The notes beneath the pieces were generated by a model that was given only the letters and a program-made list of their open reading frames with translations, did not search any database and had not been told where the DNA came from. This document shows, piece by piece, positions 6,196-9,573 of a stretch of 9,573 bases of DNA; position 1 is the first letter of the stretch; each line of letters opens with the position of its first letter. The translations under genes and the position numbers were made by a program. This DNA is from JBOGJG01 sp050747825 (GTDB taxonomy: Bacteria > Acidobacteriota > UBA6911 > RPQK01 > JBOGJG01), in NCBI GenBank assembly GCA_050747825.1, contig JBOGJG010000296.1:1-9573 (forward strand), written 5' to 3'.

Positions 6196-6917
6196 TTATC
6201 GGATTCCTTTCCTGCCACCAGATTGGTTGCCCTCAACAGGGAATCGATAGTCCCGGCGTCTGTCCACCAGCCATCCAGGATGTCGTAAGTCATTTCGCCC
6301 CATCCAATATACCTGTTATTCACGTCAGTGATTTCCAGCTCCCCGCGAGCGGATGGTTCTAGCGTGCTGATAATCTCGAACACGCGCTTGTCATACATGT
6401 AAATGCCCGTGACAGCGTAGACAGACGGAGGGACTTTGGGCTTTTCCATGATCCTGATAATCCTGTCTCCATCCAATTCCGGGACCCCGAAACGCTGAGG
6501 ATCGGGAACCTGCTTGAGAAGCACCTTGGCGCCCTTCCCCTGCTCGCTATAACGTTTCACATAGGATCGGATCGACTTTTCAAGCAGATTGTCTCCTAAG
6601 ACCACACAAAAAAGGTCTTCTCCGACAAAATATTCGGCAAGAGAAAGAGCCTGGGCAATTCCCCCTTCCCCCTCCTGATACGCAAAATGAAGATGATGAA
6701 GGCCGAACTCGCGCCCGTTGCCCAGGAGGCGCAGGAAATCGCCGGCGTTGGCTCCTCCTGTCACGATCATGATGTCACGGATCCCGGCATCGATCAGAAT
6801 CCGAAGGGGATAGTAAATCATCGGCTTGTCATAAACCGGGAGCAGATGCTTGTTGGTGACTTTAGTAAGAGGCCGAAGGCGAGTCCCTAAACCGCCGGCC
6901 AGTATAACGCCTTTCAT
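6192..6917 (-). CDS. rmlA: Glucose-1-phosphate thymidylyltransferase RmlA (short form)
   Basis: RmlA joins glucose-1-phosphate and dTTP into dTDP-glucose, the entry step of the rhamnose pathway and usually its feedback-controlled one. Nucleotidyltransferase motifs are clear: GGLGTRLRPLT (8-18), the substrate lysine region NKHLLPVYDKPMIYYP (22-37), GDN (108-110, catalytic metal aspartate), EKP (158-160), ELEITDVN (193-200) and WTDAGT (218-223). With 241 residues it is the short form; E. coli-type enzymes have about 290 because of a C-terminal extension that shapes the allosteric site. QEGEGGIAQALSLAE (81-95) is also typical of the short group. The ATG at 6917 lies 12 bases after the glycosyltransferase stop with no strong ribosome binding site, and its end overlaps rmlB by four bases (ATGA). 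Confidence 0.94.
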   Translation of the reverse strand: MKGVILAGGLGTRLRPLTKVTNKHLLPVYDKPMIYYPLRILIDAGIRDIMIVTGGANAGDFLRLLGNGREFGLHHLHFAYQEGEGGIAQALSLAEYFVGEDLFCVVLGDNLLEKSIRSYVKRYSEQGKGAKVLLKQVPDPQRFGVPELDGDRIIRIMEKPKVPPSVYAVTGIYMYDKRVFEIISTLEPSARGELEITDVNNRYIGWGEMTYDILDGWWTDAGTIDSLLRATNLVAGKESDK

Positions 6918-6929
6918 GACACTCGAATG

Positions 6930-8045
6930 TTAACTGACCGGTGAGCGCTGAAGCAATCCTGAGTAGGTTTCCTCCAACTGATTCATGACCTGATCCTTGT
7001 CGTAAGCTCGAACCATTTGCAAGCCTTCCCGGCTGAGCCGTTTCCGCAACTCTGGACTCCGGATCAAGGCTTCCATGGCATCAGCCAGCGAATGCGGGTC
7101 TCGGGGTTGGGCGTAAACCGGACTGGTATGATGAGCCAAAATTTCCAACGGCCCGCCGCTGCGAGTCGCCACAACTGGAATGCCGGCTGCCATCGCTTCC
7201 AATAAAACGATTCCGAACGGTTCCTCCCAGGAAGGCAAAACAAAAATATCCAGGGCTGCCAGATAGTGCACGACGTTATCTAAAAAGGGGTAGAAATGTA
7301 TTCGACCTCCGAGTTCCAACTGCTGTACAAGGCGCTGCAAGGATTGGGAGCAGGGCTGGAGCGGATCATTTTCCGCGCCCGCGATGAAGAACTCGAGATC
7401 TGAAAAGCGCCGGCTCAGCAAGGCGGCGGCCCGGATGAAGTCCTCCTGGCCCTTGTGAGGAGAAATCTGTCCCAGCATGCCGATGGCCAGCGGGCGAGTG
7501 ATCTGGAAATGACGGCGGGCGGCGGCGCGGTCAGGCATACTCGCAAATCGCGTGAGATCAACCCAGTTGGGAATCTGCACCACGCGCTCGGGAGGGAAAT
7601 CGAAGGCACTCAGGAGGCGCTGGCGCATTTGCCGAGTCGTGACAATGAAACGGTCAACCTGCTTCCGATAAAGAGCTTGCGTAACTCGATTTCGCCGCGG
7701 CGGATCCAGCAACTGGCGGGTCAGGATAAGCCGGCTCTCGAAGACCCGGAATTTGGCCAGGCAAGATATGAGATAGTCGCGGCCGGTGTGAGAATGGGCA
7801 AGCTCGAATTGGCCTTTCTTCCAGATCCCACCCAGCTTCCAGGCACTAGTCAAATCTACTGCAGACCTGAAAGGCAGGGGATGCAAGGCGATTTCTTGAA
7901 GCGCCAGCCGTTTCTCAATCTCGCTTCCCGCACGCACCGCGGCTTCGACCTGATGGCCGCGCCTGCGCAGGCTCTCGATCAATTCAAGAACATGCACTTC
8001 GCCGCCTCCATACCAGCGGGCGGAGCAAATTTGCAAAATCTTCAC
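6930..8045 (-). CDS. Family 4 glycosyltransferase (GT-B fold)
   Basis: A retaining GT4 glycosyltransferase of 371 residues, probably cytoplasmic at the membrane face, adding a sugar to a lipid-linked surface glycan. The N-terminal domain starts with MKILQICSARWYGGGEVHVLEL, whose GGGE loop (13-16) is typical of the acceptor side. HSH (84-86) and IPNWVDLTRF (158-167) follow. The C-terminal donor domain shows GQISPHKGQEDFI (192-204, K198), LPSWEEPFGIVLLEAMA (270-286) with the E-x7-E pair E275/E283, and GIPVVATRSGGPLEIL (288-303). Donor and acceptor cannot be read from sequence. Lying 12 bases before rmlA, rhamnose or another dTDP- or GDP-sugar is a fair guess. The start is GTG at 8045, ten bases after the methyltransferase stop, without a clear Shine-Dalgarno; coupling is likely. 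Confidence 0.9.
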   Translation of the reverse strand: MKILQICSARWYGGGEVHVLELIESLRRRGHQVEAAVRAGSEIEKRLALQEIALHPLPFRSAVDLTSAWKLGGIWKKGQFELAHSHTGRDYLISCLAKFRVFESRLILTRQLLDPPRRNRVTQALYRKQVDRFIVTTRQMRQRLLSAFDFPPERVVQIPNWVDLTRFASMPDRAAARRHFQITRPLAIGMLGQISPHKGQEDFIRAAALLSRRFSDLEFFIAGAENDPLQPCSQSLQRLVQQLELGGRIHFYPFLDNVVHYLAALDIFVLPSWEEPFGIVLLEAMAAGIPVVATRSGGPLEILAHHTSPVYAQPRDPHSLADAMEALIRSPELRKRLSREGLQMVRAYDKDQVMNQLEETYSGLLQRSPVS

Positions 8046-8055
8046 GGGTAAGCAG

Positions 8056-8775
8056 TCATTTCTTTCTGGCGATCACAATTAGAGCCTGGCCGGACAGGAC
8101 GGGCCAGCTTATCAGTTGCCGGAAGACGGTCCAGTTTCGCCGGCGTTGGCGGCGCTCTTTCTCTCCCAAGAAAATCAGAAATGTTCCTGCTGCGATCACA
8201 GGGGCCACAAGCAGCAGAGCAAGATCAACCAACTTGACGCGGTTGGTAAAGATCTTTTCGATCGTAAATGACCCCTGTGCCACAATATAGCGGATCTGCC
8301 AGAGACTCAAAGGCATGATGTGAAGCGAAAGGTCAGTGGAGTCTTCCGGAAGCGGCCGGCGGAACTTATTGTAGAAGCCGCTGAAGAGAAAACGCAGCCG
8401 AGAGCGCACGTTCAAGATATTCGGAGTCGTGATGATCCAGTAGCCTCCGGGTTTCACCACTCTCTGGGCTTCCGCCGCCAAATGAAACGGATCGTGCAAA
8501 TGCTCGATTCCCTCGACGCAAACGAAACCGTCAAAGCTGGACGAAGCAAAAGGAAGACTCTGGTGAAGATTGCCACAGACCCGATCGTCTGGAATTTCGC
8601 GGAGCCGCTTGAGGTTTCGATCCAGCGAGACGACTCGGAAAGACGATCTCTCCAGAGCGGTCCGCATCGCCCCGTGACCTGAGGGAGCGTCCAGCCAGAT
8701 CCCGCCCGGCCTGTGCGCGACCCACTTCAGAACTCGATCATGAGTCCCCCGGTCAGCGTCCTGAAAAGGCTTCAT
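8056..8775 (-). CDS. SAM-dependent methyltransferase with C-terminal hydrophobic segment
   Basis: A class I methyltransferase (Methyltransf_11-like) of 239 residues. Motif I is WLDAPSGHG (27-35), an unusual form of the common LDxGCGxG. The acidic SAM-ribose position is D52 in VVSLDRN. LPFASSSFDGFVCVEGIEHLHDP (74-96) and VVKPGGYWIITTPN (107-120) complete the fold. A hydrophobic stretch at about 183-203 may anchor the protein to the inner membrane, and it is followed by a very basic patch (EKERRQRRRNW, 205-215), which would suit a cytoplasmic face. The substrate is unknown; the glycan operon suggests methylation of a sugar or of a lipid-linked glycan end. Start: ATG 8775 is chosen because it forms an ATGA overlap with the glycosyltransferase upstream and begins the recognisable domain. 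The reading frame stays open to 9198, but that extension overlaps the neighbour in another frame and looks non-coding. Confidence 0.85.
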   Translation of the reverse strand: MKPFQDADRGTHDRVLKWVAHRPGGIWLDAPSGHGAMRTALERSSFRVVSLDRNLKRLREIPDDRVCGNLHQSLPFASSSFDGFVCVEGIEHLHDPFHLAAEAQRVVKPGGYWIITTPNILNVRSRLRFLFSGFYNKFRRPLPEDSTDLSLHIMPLSLWQIRYIVAQGSFTIEKIFTNRVKLVDLALLLVAPVIAAGTFLIFLGEKERRQRRRNWTVFRQLISWPVLSGQALIVIARKK

Positions 8776-9573
8776 GGTGAGCAGTCCGTCTTTTGCCTGA
8801 GCTCCCAGAGTTTGATGTTTCGCACCAGAACATAAAAGGAAGACAGCAGCGAGACAGCCAGCCCTGCCATTCCGCCGCGAAATCCCCGATCCAGGATGTA
8901 GTTTCGAATGAAAGCTGCGGCCGGGTCTACAAGCAGCTTCCAGGCGGAAGCCTTTTCGCCGCGGTCCCGCCTGTCCAGCGCCGCCAGTGTGGTGTAGCAG
9001 TCCAGTCTTCGAATGTAGGCTGACATGCTGGGAAAGGAGTAGTGCCGGATCTCCCCTTTCAGGTAGCCGATCGATTCGCCGGAAGCCTTGTCCAGCAGCC
9101 TCACCGACTCGTGCACTCGGCCTCCGTGCCATCGGCAAGATGACCGGCGGAACAATCTCAACTGGTAGTCCGGGTACCAGGAAGTGCAGCGGATCCATTG
9201 GCCCAAAAATAAGACGACTCGCGGTACACGGTACCCTACAGTGTTCCCTTTGGGCGTGTTTTTCCAGAACTCTATTTCTCGTTGAAGCTCCGAGCTTATC
9301 TCTTCATCGGAGTCGAGGCTCAGTATCCAGTCATGGGTTGCCAGGTCCACCACCGCGTTTTTCTGCTGAACAAAGCCTGCAAAGGCGGCTTGTTCGACTC
9401 GAGCGCCTGCCTCACCCGCAATCTCGCAGGTCCGGTCACTGGAGCCCGAGTCCAGCACAACGATTTCATCAGCCCAGGAAAGGCTGGCAAGGGCCCGCCC
9501 GATATTCGCTTCCTCATTGCAGGTGATGATCACGGCCGAGACCTGGGTGGAGTGGGTGGGGTCAGGTCCTGCG
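8772..9573 (-). CDS. Family 2 glycosyltransferase, WaaE-like, 5' end probably cut
   Basis: An inverting GT2 (GT-A fold) enzyme. Counting from the GTG at 9533 it has 253 residues: IITCNEEANIGRALASLSW (2-20), DEIVVLDSGSSDRT (22-35), the metal-binding DXD in SLDSDEE (72-78, D74 and D76), LRLFRR (125-130) and HGGRVHES (136-143). The C-terminal part (about 205-245, with GFRGGMAGLAVSLLSSFYVLVRN near the end) is hydrophobic and typical of WaaE/KdtX-like LPS-core glucosyltransferases, which lie against the inner membrane. The frame is open to the window edge, and the codons just upstream read QVSAV, which completes the first beta strand (VSAVIITCNEE). GTG 9533 would cut that strand, so the true start is probably outside the window. 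It overlaps the methyltransferase by ATGA and is the most upstream operon gene seen. Donor and acceptor are unknown. Confidence 0.88.
   Translation of the reverse strand, partial: AGPDPTHSTQVSAVIITCNEEANIGRALASLSWADEIVVLDSGSSDRTCEIAGEAGARVEQAAFAGFVQQKNAVVDLATHDWILSLDSDEEISSELQREIEFWKNTPKGNTVGYRVPRVVLFLGQWIRCTSWYPDYQLRLFRRSSCRWHGGRVHESVRLLDKASGESIGYLKGEIRHYSFPSMSAYIRRLDCYTTLAALDRRDRGEKASAWKLLVDPAAAFIRNYILDRGFRGGMAGLAVSLLSSFYVLVRNIKLWELRQKTDCSP
9558..9570. repeat. Possible dispersed-repeat core at window edge
   Basis: GGGGTCAGGTCCT at 9558-9570 resembles a motif (GGGGTCAGGTC) that I recall as a common dispersed intergenic repeat in many bacteria, sometimes near IS200-like REP-associated transposases. 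It also shares the pattern GGGG-W-C-N-GGTC with the core at 2372-2381. The window ends here, so flanks and any partner arm cannot be seen. It lies in frame with the glycosyltransferase reading frame and could simply be coding sequence. Confidence 0.2.

Noticed and set aside
7455..8051. A 198-residue plus-strand frame opposite the family 4 glycosyltransferase
   Set aside because: Shadow of a gene with intact E-x7-E and donor-domain motifs; no domain likeness in the antisense product.
8776..9198. N-terminal extension of the methyltransferase frame upstream of ATG 8775
   Set aside because: The extra 141 residues are proline/arginine-rich with no family likeness and fully overlap the family 2 glycosyltransferase in another frame. 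The ATGA overlap at 8772-8775 gives a better start.

Overview
The window is a compact bacterial chromosomal segment with no phage, transposase, CRISPR or RNA-gene signature that I can see. Base composition looks moderately GC-rich (judged by eye, not computed). The Hfq-like protein, with its long N-terminal extension, reminds me of Acidobacteriota homologues. That makes an Acidobacteriota or related Gram-negative origin my best guess, but it rests on memory and not on a search. A WaaE-like glycosyltransferase and dTDP-rhamnose genes also suit a Gram-negative cell surface.

Left block, plus strand (1-2355). Positions 1-274 hold no gene I can support. They contain a good intrinsic terminator (34-68) for an unseen upstream plus-strand gene, a weak promoter candidate, and a small hairpin ending two bases before the first possible start of the Hfq-like gene. 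Three genes follow: an atypical Hfq/Sm-fold protein, pdxA (4-hydroxythreonine-4-phosphate dehydrogenase, vitamin B6 synthesis), and an unrecognised multi-pass membrane protein. Gaps of 33 and 71 bases suggest co-transcription at least of the first two.

Middle (2356-2391). The two blocks converge on a 36-base gap that holds an almost perfect A-tract/T-tract inverted repeat, best read as a shared bidirectional terminator.

Right block, minus strand (9573 down to 2392). Eight tightly packed genes are read leftwards: a family 2 glycosyltransferase (its 5' end probably beyond the window edge), a methyltransferase with a C-terminal hydrophobic segment, a family 4 glycosyltransferase, rmlA, rmlB, rmlD, smpB and pepA. 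Junctions are 4-base ATGA overlaps, an 8-base overlap, a TAATG overlap or gaps of 6-12 bases, so this is very probably one operon with translational coupling. The first six genes make and use dTDP-L-rhamnose for a surface glycan (O-antigen, LPS core or exopolysaccharide). No rmlC epimerase is present between them. The last two are housekeeping genes: smpB (ribosome rescue with tmRNA) and pepA (leucyl aminopeptidase).

I do not see a clearly new biological system. The points most worth a second look are the divergent RNA-contact residues of the Hfq-like protein, the coupling of smpB-pepA to a glycan operon, the missing rmlC, and a His-to-Gln change at a substrate-binding position of PdxA.
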